Numbered from the stretch's first letter, positions 1-8,452 are shown. The stretch is DNA of 64,000 bases from Sutcliffiella sp. FSL R7-0096 (GCF_038595065.1 NZ_CP152003.1:4382001-4446000), one strand, 5' to 3'. Translations and numbers: made by a program. The notes: a model not told the origin generated them from the sequence alone.

Positions 1-25
1 CCAATGTTAATCTTCCCTTTATTCC

Positions 26-280
26 TTAACCGATAATATCTAGTTGTTCTGCTCCGCCGTGCGACAAACCACGAATGAATACATTTTTATTCATTACATG
101 GACTAAATCTTCAGTGTAACTTCTCTCATAAAACGCCTGTTTCTCGTCAAATGAGCGCTCTGGAATACAGATAGTCTCTTGGACACCTTCAGCTTCAATC
201 CCAACAAAAACAAATTTGCTACCTTCTTCTTTTGCTTTGTTGAAGATTGTTTTTAAATCTTCCTTGGTTAACTTGGACAT
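26..280 (-). CDS. small phage protein, unknown
   Basis: An 84-residue protein with no family I recognise. Residues 1-40 look helical and charged (MSKLTKEDLKTIFNKAKEEG), the rest mixed. The ATG is preceded by AGGAGGG at good spacing, so the start is firm. It lies directly downstream of the minor capsid gene, so it is probably part of the head operon, where small proteins near the scaffold gene are common. The rest of the head operon lies beyond the left edge of the window. Confidence 0.75.
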   Translation of the reverse strand: MSKLTKEDLKTIFNKAKEEGSKFVFVGIEAEGVQETICIPERSFDEKQAFYERSYTEDLVHVMNKNVFIRGLSHGGAEQLDIIG

Positions 281-290
281 GATATCCCTC

Positions 291-1466
291 CTAATCTTTA
301 TATGAAAAATCCTCTAGCAAAGTAGCTAAAGGAGTGTAGACTTTTTCTCTTTTGTAGTTCCTTCTCAAATATCGGCCATTACTCTCCAAATGCTCGCGCA
401 TGGCAGCCTGTCTTTTTTTCACCATCATTCCCCAATAGTCTGCATGCTTGCTTTTAAGCGCCTCTGCAACCATTAGATTCTTCTTGTATTTCACTATTTC
501 TCTTTCTATACGTCTTTGAACATCCATTGCCTGGGCAACCTTAGCGTTTAATTTCTCATCATATACAGGTTGATTGTTTGTATTTACCCCAGGAATGAAA
601 GGTATGTGTAGATGCTTGCAATTTACCCCTCTATGGCCCCCGGCTTCACCATAACTTGCTTTCCAGGAAGAATCATAGATGGACTTATACTGGCTATCGG
701 GAGGCAGCTGATCCACTGGCCTGAGATCCACCACGTTACCTTGGATGGTAGAACAAGCTTTTCTCGCTCCAACGTGGCTAGTTACAAGGACTGTATGGAC
801 TCCGTACTCCGCCATCCTTTCCGTTCTCAATTGGTTATAGGTGTTGCCAAGAGTTGACTTTAGGACGGTCCGAACGTACCTTTCAAGGCTCCAAGTGTTG
901 CCTCCTTTATCAAGCAAGGTAGATTTAATACCCTTTTGGGCCAATTCAGTTACAGCTCGTTCCAATGATTGTTCGAATGTATATAATCCAGTGTTAAACA
1001 TTGCAGCAGTTTTGCTTAATACATTTTGATAGGCAATTTGCGCAGTACCCATCCCGTATCTAGTTGTGATGAGTGTCTGGTTTACGTAATTGTCCATCTC
1101 AGTCCACACTTGATTGTGGTAAGCTCGCATCAGGTTATCGATGTTATTTGGCATAGGTTTTGTTGCAAATGGCATAGCCTTATCTACATCTTCGATTATA
1201 GCTACACCTGTTTCTTCAAACATCTTTCTAATTTGTGGCTCTGCTACAACTGTAACCCTGGATAACTGTTTCATCACTTCGTTATTGAACAACCCTAATT
1301 CATACATCTTTTGAGCTTGCCACTCATGAATTTCATTAAAACCACTATTCAATTGCTTAATAATAATTCGAATGATTTCACCTTCAAGAGAATTGTATAT
1401 CTCGGCCATGTTTCCAGACCATATGTCTAATTGGTGAGGAGTGATTCTAGGCTTTTTAGGATCCAT
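291..1466 (-). CDS. phage minor capsid protein (Phage_min_cap2-like)
   Basis: A 391-residue protein resembling minor capsid protein 2 of Listeria A118-type phages, which sits at the portal-proximal vertex of the capsid. Helical N-terminal two thirds are followed by the family's C-terminal signature: a VTSHVGARKACSTIQGNVV segment, then HRGVNCKHLHIPFIPG, with the conserved Cys and His residues that make this region resemble other head-morphogenesis proteins. It follows portal and one 66-residue gene, the usual order terS-terL-portal-minor head. An AAGGAG site overlaps the preceding stop, indicating translational coupling. Family assignment is from motif and position; length is close to that expected. 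Confidence 0.85.
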   Translation of the reverse strand: MDPKKPRITPHQLDIWSGNMAEIYNSLEGEIIRIIIKQLNSGFNEIHEWQAQKMYELGLFNNEVMKQLSRVTVVAEPQIRKMFEETGVAIIEDVDKAMPFATKPMPNNIDNLMRAYHNQVWTEMDNYVNQTLITTRYGMGTAQIAYQNVLSKTAAMFNTGLYTFEQSLERAVTELAQKGIKSTLLDKGGNTWSLERYVRTVLKSTLGNTYNQLRTERMAEYGVHTVLVTSHVGARKACSTIQGNVVDLRPVDQLPPDSQYKSIYDSSWKASYGEAGGHRGVNCKHLHIPFIPGVNTNNQPVYDEKLNAKVAQAMDVQRRIEREIVKYKKNLMVAEALKSKHADYWGMMVKKRQAAMREHLESNGRYLRRNYKREKVYTPLATLLEDFSYKD

Positions 1467-1470
1467 TTAA

Positions 1471-1671
1471 TCACTCCTTACCAGTTACTTTAATTTCTCC
1501 TTGGTCGGTTTCTATTTCCACATCATGGACGCGGTAAGTTAACGTTAAATAATTACCATTCATTACACTCATGTCCAAATTCATTGCTGTTAAATAATTT
1601 AACTTTATCGGCTCACCGTCAAGAAAGACTTCGGTTTCCTTTTTGACTTGCTTTATTTTAAGCTTAGCCAT
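1471..1671 (-). CDS. small phage protein between portal and minor capsid
   Basis: A 66-residue protein with a beta-rich pattern (alternating hydrophobic residues, e.g. VFLDGEPIKLNYLT). I do not recognise the family. It is packed 4 bp after the portal stop and 4 bp before the minor capsid start, so it belongs to the head operon. It could be a small head accessory protein; nothing in the sequence gives a function. Confidence 0.75.
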   Translation of the reverse strand: MAKLKIKQVKKETEVFLDGEPIKLNYLTAMNLDMSVMNGNYLTLTYRVHDVEIETDQGEIKVTGKE

Positions 1672-1675
1672 TCAC

Positions 1676-3223
1676 TTATTCCTCCTCACCAAACATATGC
1701 TTTGCTGTACGTTCACTAATTTCAGTTGGATCCACACCAGTGACTTCTCGATTTATTTCATCAAGCCATTGCTTTGCTGTTTCCTTTGGCACCTTAAATA
1801 CTCGCTGAATGATCTCAGAAGTAGGTATGAGCCCCATAAGCTTTGCTTGTCCGTAGAATTTAAGCAGCGCGGACCGGTCCTGGAATACACCATCGTCAAA
1901 GTCTACGCCAATGTGTTCATGTGTTGGTATATCGCCCTTAAACAGGTCATAGGCTTGCGCTAATTCTAAAACGGATACAACCAACCCTTTGATGAATTGT
2001 TCCACCTCATACACATGATCGTTCCTTGTACGATAGGTTAAGTCATTCTCACTTACAATCTCAGTCGCTGTTTTCATGGAACGGCCATCGAAGGAGAAGG
2101 TACCCACTGATAGTTTCAATTCCATTTCTAGTGTTCTTAGCGATTGATTAATGGCTGCTATATACTGTTCCGTTCGAATGTCACTAGTCACATCTTTCAC
2201 AGGGTCCTGTTTATCGTCCGTTGTGGGCATAGACTTAAATATATTCACATCCGGGTCAAATACCTGTTTCGGAGGTCGCCCTGTTTCATCTGGCAAAGTG
2301 TTAAGCATGGCATCACTTACAAACACTGTGCGTTGCCCCATTTTAATTTCCCACCAGAACTGATCGTAGGTGTCATTTACCTTCTGCAACGTGGAAACAG
2401 AGTTATCAGTAATCCCTAACCCTAGTGGGCTGTGAGGATTGATATTATTAAATCCTGAAGGCTTCAAGTAATTGAAAAGTGGTCTTGATAAACGTGAAAT
2501 GTATGTTACTTCTTGCATTTCTTCGTATATATCACCTAATGGAACTCGCTTCCCGACTTCAGTTGGACTTTCAGATTTGTAGAGCTCATTGGTTATGACG
2601 TAGAGATCTTTTTTCCACTCATGGAATTCTAGCAAGGTATAATAAATGACTTTCTTTCCATCAACTCTAGTCGTTACAGACTTCATGACGCCCTCTGAGA
2701 TACCATTGCTGTTACTTCTCAACGGATAAAATGCATTGGCCAAAGCCCATGAAAATTCAATCTCTCCGGAAGCATGGTCCACATATGGACGTACTGTCAA
2801 CCCACCTAAAGCGAATGTAGGTTCCAGGTAATCAGCAAGATTCTTTTTGAATCTGTTATGTTCAAATACGTGTTGGATGAATTCATGCGCCGATTTGTAT
2901 GTGTTCCCTTTTTCCTCTTCTTCTTTTGCATCCGATATAGTAATCTCACATTGTTCATTGAATACCAGGCCAGATAACACATCAGCACTTAATTTTCTTA
3001 GGTTCAGCGTCATGAAGTCCCGTTCTTTTAAATCTCCATTCGAGTTCAAATACTGGACTTTAGGATACTTTCCCTTGTATTGCGATAAATTGCGATCAAT
3101 TCTCGCTAACTCCTCTGGATCGATGTTAATTTTAGGATGGTCATTAATCGACTTGAGTGTTTGTTCTGTCAAAGCATACCCTCCTCTCTTAAATAGATTT
3201 TTAATGCGTTGAATAACATTCAC
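1676..3223 (-). CDS. portal protein, SPP1 gp6-like
   Basis: A 515-residue portal protein, forming the dodecameric DNA-entry ring at one capsid vertex. Length, acidic C-terminus and the long helical region from about residue 330 to 440 (the VKDVTSDIRTEQYIAAINQS stretch and following helix) fit the SPP1 gp6/A118 gp3 lineage. It lies 12 bp downstream of the terminase large subunit, the standard order. An AT-rich N-terminus and an ATG at 3223 with a purine-rich upstream site support the start. Confidence rests on length, context and general sequence character. Confidence 0.9.
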   Translation of the reverse strand: MNVIQRIKNLFKRGGYALTEQTLKSINDHPKINIDPEELARIDRNLSQYKGKYPKVQYLNSNGDLKERDFMTLNLRKLSADVLSGLVFNEQCEITISDAKEEEEKGNTYKSAHEFIQHVFEHNRFKKNLADYLEPTFALGGLTVRPYVDHASGEIEFSWALANAFYPLRSNSNGISEGVMKSVTTRVDGKKVIYYTLLEFHEWKKDLYVITNELYKSESPTEVGKRVPLGDIYEEMQEVTYISRLSRPLFNYLKPSGFNNINPHSPLGLGITDNSVSTLQKVNDTYDQFWWEIKMGQRTVFVSDAMLNTLPDETGRPPKQVFDPDVNIFKSMPTTDDKQDPVKDVTSDIRTEQYIAAINQSLRTLEMELKLSVGTFSFDGRSMKTATEIVSENDLTYRTRNDHVYEVEQFIKGLVVSVLELAQAYDLFKGDIPTHEHIGVDFDDGVFQDRSALLKFYGQAKLMGLIPTSEIIQRVFKVPKETAKQWLDEINREVTGVDPTEISERTAKHMFGEEE

Positions 3224-3235
3224 ACTCTCACCTCC

Positions 3236-4582
3236 CTAGACTTTTAAGCGCAAGTCTCTAGCGTTGGAAACACAAAAATACTGAAAATCATCACATGTAT
3301 GGTCGTCTTCTTTGACCACCTGTGGATTGTCAGTGTTCCTTGTCTTCTCTATCCATTGATACTTTTTATGCTCCTCTATGAATATGTCGTTGCTATCACA
3401 GTTTGCTAACCCGGTAGGTAATGGATTAAGAAGATAATAAAAACGACCCTGTGCTAAAAGGTCGTGGACGTAATCTACCATATCTACTTTTTTGAGTTTG
3501 TTGATAGGCAGCCAATGTTGCCCGTGATCTTTATAGTATTGATTTCGTAATGCACCCTCGGCACTATCGATGGTACGCTTTCTAATTCTTGCCCCTTTAT
3601 AAGGTGCTTGTGTTGAAGTCATCTTGATGAACTGGTATATATCCTTTGAAAGTTCACTAGGAGCCTTTTTATTCACCTGACCAGCTGGGCTGTAGTAGTA
3701 GCCATTTAACCTGATAACCTTCCCCTTGGCTGTAAGTCCATAACACCCACAGGATGTAGCGGAAACACTGTGTCCTGTGTCCATGGCATAGTAGAGAGCA
3801 ATGACCTTGTCATCGTCCGGCAACTTCTCCAACTTATTGAATAAGTTCATGTTGTAGACGTTGGTTCCAAGCCCCACAGGTTCACCTAGGTACAAATAGC
3901 GATAATAGTCATAATCATTTTTCTTTATTCTCTCAATGTCTTGCAGCATCTGTTCTGTGACAAATCCAAGCTCATCGTTTTTGTAACTGGAATCGTGGAC
4001 CAGGTAATTATCTTCCGCTGCCATTTTGTCCGACCATTCGTTTATCCACGAGTACGGATTCCTAGGGGGATTATACGACCAAAAGAAACGTACAATATCC
4101 GCCAGTTGGTGCTTCTGTCTCATAAAGGTGGTATTCGACTGATCAAATTCTTCGGCATCATTGAACTCAGCTGCTTCCTCGTACCAGACAGCGATGATAT
4201 TCCCGATATCGTTTGATTTAAGCTTTTGAAAGTCATCCTGTCCATAAAAAAAGAACGTGGATCCAGTAGCCTTGTGCGTTAATTTGAAAGGGGATACCGT
4301 ATCTTTAAATTCTCCCATTATGCCGAATTTTTCTAAGGCCCACTTGATCTTGAGGAAAACCGAATCTCGAATCGTGTTCGCTACTTTCCTAATGACTACG
4401 ACGTTTGCCTTTTCTCCTTTTTGGAGGTACCAAAGTATCATGTAAACAAGCAACAAGGCGATAACTGATGACTTAAAGGAGTTACGCCCTCCCCTAAGGA
4501 CATTATATGGCTTCTTGGTTTTCCACACTCGTTTAAAGTGAGGGTTCACATTCTTCTGGATGTCAATGGTTGGCTTATTCAT
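3236..4582 (-). CDS. terminase large subunit (PBSX/SPP1 type)
   Basis: ATP-driven packaging motor and headful nuclease. With the start chosen it has 448 residues. The N-terminal ATPase carries a variant Walker A ([13 protein letters not shown], with Phe where Gly is usual) and a Walker [13 protein letters not shown]. The C-terminal RNase H-like nuclease begins near YYAMDTGHS, whose Asp is the first metal ligand. A longer frame runs to 4648, but the ATG at 4582 has GGAG at 8 nt and overlaps the small-subunit stop by 8 bp, typical coupling of the pair. Portal follows immediately. Confidence 0.93.
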   Translation of the reverse strand: MNKPTIDIQKNVNPHFKRVWKTKKPYNVLRGGRNSFKSSVIALLLVYMILWYLQKGEKANVVVIRKVANTIRDSVFLKIKWALEKFGIMGEFKDTVSPFKLTHKATGSTFFFYGQDDFQKLKSNDIGNIIAVWYEEAAEFNDAEEFDQSNTTFMRQKHQLADIVRFFWSYNPPRNPYSWINEWSDKMAAEDNYLVHDSSYKNDELGFVTEQMLQDIERIKKNDYDYYRYLYLGEPVGLGTNVYNMNLFNKLEKLPDDDKVIALYYAMDTGHSVSATSCGCYGLTAKGKVIRLNGYYYSPAGQVNKKAPSELSKDIYQFIKMTSTQAPYKGARIRKRTIDSAEGALRNQYYKDHGQHWLPINKLKKVDMVDYVHDLLAQGRFYYLLNPLPTGLANCDSNDIFIEEHKKYQWIEKTRNTDNPQVVKEDDHTCDDFQYFCVSNARDLRLKV

Positions 4583-5336
4583 CGTCATCACTCCACGCAT
4601 CCACAATAGTAATGGTTGGCGGTTTATTTTTGTTTTCATCCTTTGCAAGCTTATCAGCTTCTACTTCTGCTTTCTTAATATTAGCCTGCATCAGTTGGAT
4701 TCTAAGCTTGCGTTCATCATCATCATGGGCTAAGTCATTAAACTGCTTAATCAAGCTCCTAAGCTCACTCATGGCTCTGGATTGGGCAGTTAAAAATGTT
4801 GCTTGGCGATCCCATGCAAACTGAAACTCAAACTCTTCTTCCGTTACTACCTTTTCAACTCCTCCACCCTGATCATCTGGAATCTCATGATACTCATATC
4901 TACCTTTCTTTAGCTCTTTGATCACTTCCTCTTTGCTAGTTACCCACATAACCTTCTGAGCTCGAATAATTGCTGCATACTGTATTTGTATCTGGTCCCA
5001 AATTATATCTGCTGGGGATCGTTCACTCATTTCCTCCATAATCTCTAAGGTCTCAAGAGGAAGGAATTTAGAGAAGAAGCCATGAGTTACTGCATTAGAA
5101 TTACCTTTAGGAGCTGATCCGCCTTTATTACCTTTTGCGTTGATATTACCTTTAGGCGCTCCTCTGTTTTTTGTGTGCACACCTTTTTCTTTGGGTGCAC
5201 CCCTTTCTCTATTCCAAGCATATCGTTTCTTCCATGACTTAACGGTGTTAATAGATACCTGATACTTCTCTGCAATATCCTTATATTTCATGCCTTTAAC
5301 ATAATCTTTTTCTGCTAATACATACTTCTCAGCCAT
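4575..5336 (-). CDS. terminase small subunit
   Basis: A 253-residue DNA-recognition subunit that would select the pac/cos site and recruit the large subunit. The N-terminus is a helix-turn-helix ([20 protein letters not shown]), followed by a Gly/Pro/Lys-rich stretch with repeated GAPKGN/GNxNA motifs ending in THGFFSKF, which is characteristic of Bacillus and Listeria PBSX-type small subunits. The C-terminal half is helical and acidic. It opens the late packaging operon and overlaps terL. A GGTGAT site precedes the ATG. The DNA encoding the repeats may contain the packaging site, as in SPP1-like phages (inference). Confidence 0.9.
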   Translation of the reverse strand: MAEKYVLAEKDYVKGMKYKDIAEKYQVSINTVKSWKKRYAWNRERGAPKEKGVHTKNRGAPKGNINAKGNKGGSAPKGNSNAVTHGFFSKFLPLETLEIMEEMSERSPADIIWDQIQIQYAAIIRAQKVMWVTSKEEVIKELKKGRYEYHEIPDDQGGGVEKVVTEEEFEFQFAWDRQATFLTAQSRAMSELRSLIKQFNDLAHDDDERKLRIQLMQANIKKAEVEADKLAKDENKNKPPTITIVDAWSDDDE

Positions 5337-5380
5337 ATCACATCACCTTCCACCTCCTATAATTTGTGTTTGTTTTGGAA

Positions 5381-5410
5381 AAAGAAAAAAGCACCCAAGA
5401 TTGGATGCTT
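5381..5410 (-). terminator. intrinsic terminator after the prophage lipoprotein
   Basis: On the minus strand AAGCATCC and GGGTGCTT form an 8-bp stem (one G-U pair) around a 6-nt loop, followed by TTTTTTC. It begins one base after the lipoprotein stop, so that gene ends its own transcript before the packaging operon. Confidence 0.85.
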
Positions 5411-5881
5411 CTAATCTAAACTTTCTATACCGGTTACCCCTCTTATAGTCGGAGGTAGTTTACCGTCTAAATATGCCCTTGAAAAATCCCCAACTAGTCC
5501 ACCTGCTTTAACAGAGTTGTCATATTTTGTACTATATTCACCTAATAGCATTTCATCTATAGCAAATTTCACAAAATCGGAAATTTCAAGAAGATCCTTC
5601 ACCATAGGAGAATCTTGGATATATTCATCTTTTATTTCTGTTGTTGTAATATTAAGTTCTGTCAAAGCTAAATCCAATGCCTTATTTTTTTCAGGACTAC
5701 GGTCTTCATGAACATCTATCAGTAGGTAATTCCCGGTTAGTTGTTCAAGATAGGCATATGCCAAGTTCTCGGACATTTCGATTTTCTTTACCTCTTCTTC
5801 TACATATGCTTCTTCTCTAGTATCATCGTTGCAAGCCACTAAAAACAATAAGCTTGTAAGTAAGATAATTATTTTCTTCAA
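5411..5881 (-). CDS. prophage-encoded lipoprotein
   Basis: A 156-residue secreted lipoprotein: Lys-Lys, hydrophobic IIILLTSLLFLVA, then a lipobox ending in Cys17 (LVAC). The mature part is acidic and helical and I recognise no family. The start is TTG behind a GGGGGG site. It lies between the late regulator and terminase and is bracketed by terminators, the layout of a lysogenic-conversion (moron) gene. Lipoproteins in this position in other Firmicutes prophages can block DNA entry of superinfecting phages (Ltp of phage TP-J34 is the known case); that role here is only an inference. It could also modify a host surface function. Confidence 0.85.
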   Translation of the reverse strand: MKKIIILLTSLLFLVACNDDTREEAYVEEEVKKIEMSENLAYAYLEQLTGNYLLIDVHEDRSPEKNKALDLALTELNITTTEIKDEYIQDSPMVKDLLEISDFVKFAIDEMLLGEYSTKYDNSVKAGGLVGDFSRAYLDGKLPPTIRGVTGIESLD

Positions 5882-5943
5882 AGGAAGATCCCCCCCAGGC
5901 TAGTTATATGTAAATCTTACCACTTAAAGGAGGTTCATTCTAT

Positions 5944-5977
5944 ATCAAAATACAAAGCACCCTCGAAAGGATGCTTT
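5944..5977 (-). terminator. probable terminator after the DPG-repeat peptide gene
   Basis: Minus-strand AAAGCATCC and GGGTGCTTT can pair over 9 bp around a 6-nt loop; the tract that follows (GTATTTTG) is only moderately T-rich. The stem is nearly the same as that of the terminator after the lipoprotein. Confidence 0.6.
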
Positions 5978-5985
5978 AAATAATA

Positions 5986-6111
5986 TTAATGTCCTACTGT
6001 TCCTGGGTCCATTACTTTATGACCACCGACTCCTGGGTCGTTATGTTGCATACCACCAGTACCCGGGTCTACTTTATGACCGCCTACTACTCCTGGATCA
6101 AATGTTTTCAT
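5986..6111 (-). CDS. 41-residue DPG-repeat peptide
   Basis: A short gene with a near-perfect Shine-Dalgarno (AGGAGGTGAT, 5 nt before ATG), implying strong translation. The product starts MKTFDPGVVGGHKV and then repeats the unit: DPGTGGM, DPGVGGHKVM, DPGTVGH. There are four Asp-Pro-Gly modules, Gly- and His-rich, with no hydrophobic signal segment. A longer in-frame extension to 6177 exists but has no ribosome site. It is bounded by a terminator on each side. I do not recognise the family. Possible roles are a cytoplasmic metal- or protein-binding peptide, or a precursor of a processed peptide; none is shown by the sequence. Confidence 0.7.
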   Translation of the reverse strand: MKTFDPGVVGGHKVDPGTGGMQHNDPGVGGHKVMDPGTVGH

Positions 6112-6164
6112 TGATATCACCTCCTGCTTTTTAAATTCGACAAAAGGAGATAATTTCCTGCAAT

Positions 6165-6194
6165 AAAAAGACACCACTCAAACTGAGTGATGCC
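6165..6194 (-). terminator. intrinsic terminator ending the early operon side
   Basis: Minus-strand GGCATCACTC and GAGTGGTGTC form a 10-bp stem (two G-U pairs) with a 5-nt loop followed by TTTTTATT. It separates the late-regulator region from the DPG-peptide gene. Confidence 0.8.
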
Positions 6195-6195
6195 C

Positions 6196-6371
6196 TCTTG
6201 ATATATTTCGTTAATACCATAATAACACCCTGAAAGCGAAATGCTCATTTAACTTTCGTTTTAAAAACGTTTCAGAATCGTTGATGTTTCGTTGCGAAAA
6301 CATTTTGTTCACGTTGGTATTAAAAATAGCTGAATCTGCCCTTATATCGAAAATGTGACGGTCTGGTGATA
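6196..6371. promoter_or_regulatory. candidate late control region with several dyads
   Basis: Non-coding stretch directly downstream of the ArpU-type regulator. It contains the inverted pair TTAATACCA (6211-6219) and TGGTATTAA (6315-6323), a palindrome CGTTTTAAAAACG (6257-6269) and TTTCG-TTG-CGAAA (6287-6299). Non-coding space this long is rare in the otherwise packed early region. Regulatory targets next to arpU are expected, but no binding site is defined for this phage. Confidence 0.4.
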
Positions 6372-6824
6372 TTATATGTCCCCATCCACTTCATAGACTT
6401 CTATTCTTAATATGAATGCTAGTTTATAGAATATTCTTGGCTTAAATTTTTGATGGTAGTGAAACTCACTCATTCCCATCTCGTTGTACACTTCGTAATC
6501 AAAAGCTTCTTCTTCCCCGAAATACTTCAGGATCACCGCCTGTCGTTCCCGTTTTCCTAGCCTGTTAACCGCCTTCCTGATACGCTCAATATAGCTGTCT
6601 CTTTCAATCTCGAAGTCTACCTTCTTAATTGCTGCATCTTCAGTAGAGGAATGGAATTCATTGGTGTTAGATGGTGGGACAAGCGAATAAGAGGCGGTTA
6701 CTTTAGGCAAGCGTTCTTCCGGAACTGTGAGTAAATAATAACGATAGAGTTCTAGGGCTTCTTCAACGTTCTTTTGTGTTTCTTTTCTATTTATTTTAGG
6801 CAACTTAAACTGTAATTGAGACAC
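6372..6824 (-). CDS. ArpU-family late transcription regulator
   Basis: About 150 residues, matching the ArpU/phage late-gene regulator family, sigma-like proteins that switch on packaging and lysis genes. The C-terminal half contains the region-4-like helix-turn-helix: VNRLGKRERQAVILKYFG, then a loop and EMGMSEFHYHQKFKPRIFYK, where a canonical sigma factor has its recognition helix. Two starts are possible: TTG at 6827 (4 nt from GGGGGA) or GTG at 6824 (7 nt); I prefer the latter. It is the last gene of the early block and precedes the late genes, as in A118-like and PBSX-like phages. Confidence 0.85.
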   Translation of the reverse strand: MSQLQFKLPKINRKETQKNVEEALELYRYYLLTVPEERLPKVTASYSLVPPSNTNEFHSSTEDAAIKKVDFEIERDSYIERIRKAVNRLGKRERQAVILKYFGEEEAFDYEVYNEMGMSEFHYHQKFKPRIFYKLAFILRIEVYEVDGDI

Positions 6825-6898
6825 CAAGATTCCCCCTACGGTAAAATATTCTTAGGGTTGGTCGGGAGAAATCTCGGCTTTTTTTATTTACCTAATTA

Positions 6899-7102
6899 TT
6901 AGTGCTTATTTATTTCAGTAATGCTTTCTAGGCTGATGGCAGGATTTCTTTTATTACCTACATCAATATGAACGCTCTTATTGGTAATCTTCGAGATTTT
7001 ACCCACACGTCCACCACCATCTAATGTACGAAATGCAGCTGTGTCACCAACAAAAAACTTCTCATTAATGCCCTGAATAAAAGTGCCGGTAGAATACTTC
7101 AA
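6899..7102 (-). CDS. small phage protein, unknown
   Basis: A 67-residue protein with a beta-rich pattern (FFVGDTAAFRTLDGGGRVGK) suggesting a small SH3-like barrel, but without a recognised family. It overlaps the upstream gene by 4 bp. Probably an accessory early protein. Confidence 0.7.
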   Translation of the reverse strand: MKYSTGTFIQGINEKFFVGDTAAFRTLDGGGRVGKISKITNKSVHIDVGNKRNPAISLESITEINKH

Positions 7103-7323
7103 TGTTCAACCCCCTTTTCATCTGCATCTCCTAAGCACATCAACATTGTCTTACTGCCTTTTCCTGGTACATATACACCTTCGACTTCTATTGACCTTCC
7201 AGGAAAATGTACTGTTTCCTTGCCTTTATTTTGAAGAATGTTCAAGAGATCTAACAGTAACTTCTGTGGCATTACTGCTTTTTCAAATTTCCCATTAGAA
7301 ATTAGATAACAAGGTATATTCAT
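7099..7323 (-). CDS. small phage protein, unknown
   Basis: A 74-residue protein, no recognised family. It overlaps its neighbours by 1 and 4 bp, with GGAGG six bases before ATG, so it is surely translated in the early operon. Confidence 0.7.
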   Translation of the reverse strand: MNIPCYLISNGKFEKAVMPQKLLLDLLNILQNKGKETVHFPGRSIEVEGVYVPGKGSKTMLMCLGDADEKGVEH

Positions 7324-7487
7324 TATTTTCCTCCCTGTTTTTTCACACGTTCACCATAAGTATGGATGTTGGAAAACGCTTCTTTCTTTTTCTGTAACCT
7401 TTCATCATCCGGTTTAGGCGGATATTTCTTCCTGTATTCCTCTAGCTCCTCGGGAGTCATTTTCCACTCGGTTACTTTGCCAATCAT
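7323..7487 (-). CDS. small phage protein, unknown
   Basis: A 54-residue protein when started at the ATG at 7487 (GAGGTGATTCCC before it); a frame open to 7505 begins with GTG and lacks a site. The sequence MTPEELEEYRKKYPPKPDDE is charged and looks partly disordered. Overlaps the next start (TAATG). Function not recognised. Confidence 0.7.
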   Translation of the reverse strand: MIGKVTEWKMTPEELEEYRKKYPPKPDDERLQKKKEAFSNIHTYGERVKKQGGK

Positions 7488-7524
7488 GGGAATCACCTCT
7501 TTCACTATATGGTCGAATAGTTCA

Positions 7525-7839
7525 CTAAAACGGTATCTCTATTTCATCATCAACCATACCAAGAATTACGTATCCTTCTTTAACATATTGTTCATCAGTT
7601 AACATGTAGGTGATTCGCTTTGTAATCCGTTGACCTAATTGTTTTGTTTGTTGATTATAATGTACTAAGTCGATAAAATCCCCTACCTGAAAGTCTCTAT
7701 CAAACTTTCTTACTTCGAACGTTTTCTCTCCTCTTTTTACTGCTGAAAAGTAAGGCTCTATCGTCTTCAATTGATGCTCTCTTATATTTCGGTTGTCTGT
7801 TTTATAAATAATCGGCTGTTCTTTTTCCAAATTTCTCAC
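7525..7839 (-). CDS. DUF3850 (ASCH/PUA-like) protein
   Basis: About 100 residues. The segment REHQLKTIEPYFSAVKRGEK followed by TFEVRKFDRDFQVGDFIDL and, near the C-terminus, KEGYVILGM is the hallmark of the DUF3850 branch of the ASCH superfamily, small PUA-like domains thought to bind RNA or modified nucleic acid. These are frequent in Bacillus and Listeria phages, role unknown. The frame opens with GTG at 7839, which has AAAGG directly against it; a TTG at 7830 has AAAGGGTG at 6 nt and is the likelier start. Confidence 0.8.
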   Translation of the reverse strand: MRNLEKEQPIIYKTDNRNIREHQLKTIEPYFSAVKRGEKTFEVRKFDRDFQVGDFIDLVHYNQQTKQLGQRITKRITYMLTDEQYVKEGYVILGMVDDEIEIPF

Positions 7840-7874
7840 CCTTTCGTTATGACGCTATATCGGTCAAATATTTA

Positions 7875-8252
7875 TTACTTCAGTACACTTTCTAAATCAA
7901 ACCTCACTCTAAACCGATAGTTACGGTTTTGGTGTTTAACTTTAATGTTTCTAATATCCCCGAGCACCTTCCCAATTGATTTCTCTGAAGGCTTTTGATT
8001 AAATATTAGTTCCTTTAGTGGGGCCAGTAATTCTATTTCGTCTTTTATTCGCCTGCGTTCCTTCCTAGCTTTTTGTAGTTCCTTTGCTAATTTGTAACCA
8101 TCGCGGGCATTGAAGTTACTCAGTTCAATTACATGGAGCAAGTCCTGGATTTCTTCATCAATTTTCTTGAGCTCTTCCTCATTGGACCTACATCTTTTCA
8201 TAGAATCAACATATACCTCTCTTACCGCCAATAAAGACTGTTCGACATCCAA
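7875..8252 (-). CDS. phage coiled-coil protein, unknown
   Basis: Open frame extends to 8384, but the upstream part overlaps the 60-residue gene at 8270-8452 in another frame. A TTG at 8252 preceded by GGGGGAG at 4 nt gives a 125-residue protein. It is strongly helical (SNEEELKKIDEEIQDLLHVI, then KARKERRRIKDEIELL), a short coiled coil, with a basic C-terminus (RNYRFRVRFDL). No family recognised. Confidence 0.65.
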   Translation of the reverse strand: MDVEQSLLAVREVYVDSMKRCRSNEEELKKIDEEIQDLLHVIELSNFNARDGYKLAKELQKARKERRRIKDEIELLAPLKELIFNQKPSEKSIGKVLGDIRNIKVKHQNRNYRFRVRFDLESVLK

Positions 8253-8269
8253 GTTACTCCCCCCATTTT

Positions 8270-8452
8270 CTAAAGAAAAATCCCATCCAACCCCAAAGGC
8301 TCTTTCTCTTCTATCCGCTTCTTTTCCTCTTGGCCTCGTTTGATTTGGGAAGGGTGCTGTAGCTGGTATCTCCTCCCCTGCCATTCTATAACCGTTGGAA
8401 CACCCTTCTTCTCTTTAATGACTTTGATAACCCTTGCCTGGTCTGCTCTCAT
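8270..8452 (-). CDS. small phage protein, unknown
   Basis: A 60-residue protein (MRADQARVIKVIKEKKGVPT at the start, with EWQGRRYQL following). The ATG overlaps the stop of the 38-residue gene upstream as ATGA. The WQGRRY segment is compatible with a small beta domain. Function not recognised. Confidence 0.65.
   Translation of the reverse strand: MRADQARVIKVIKEKKGVPTVIEWQGRRYQLQHPSQIKRGQEEKKRIEEKEPLGLDGIFL

Noticed and set aside
612-1265. Plus-strand frames over the minor capsid gene
   Set aside because: Shadows of a long, motif-bearing minus-strand gene; several poor starts.
5986-6111. DPG peptide as an arbitrium AimP or Phr signal
   Set aside because: No secretion signal, no AimR/Rap-like TPR gene beside it, and the repeat is unlike known mature peptides.
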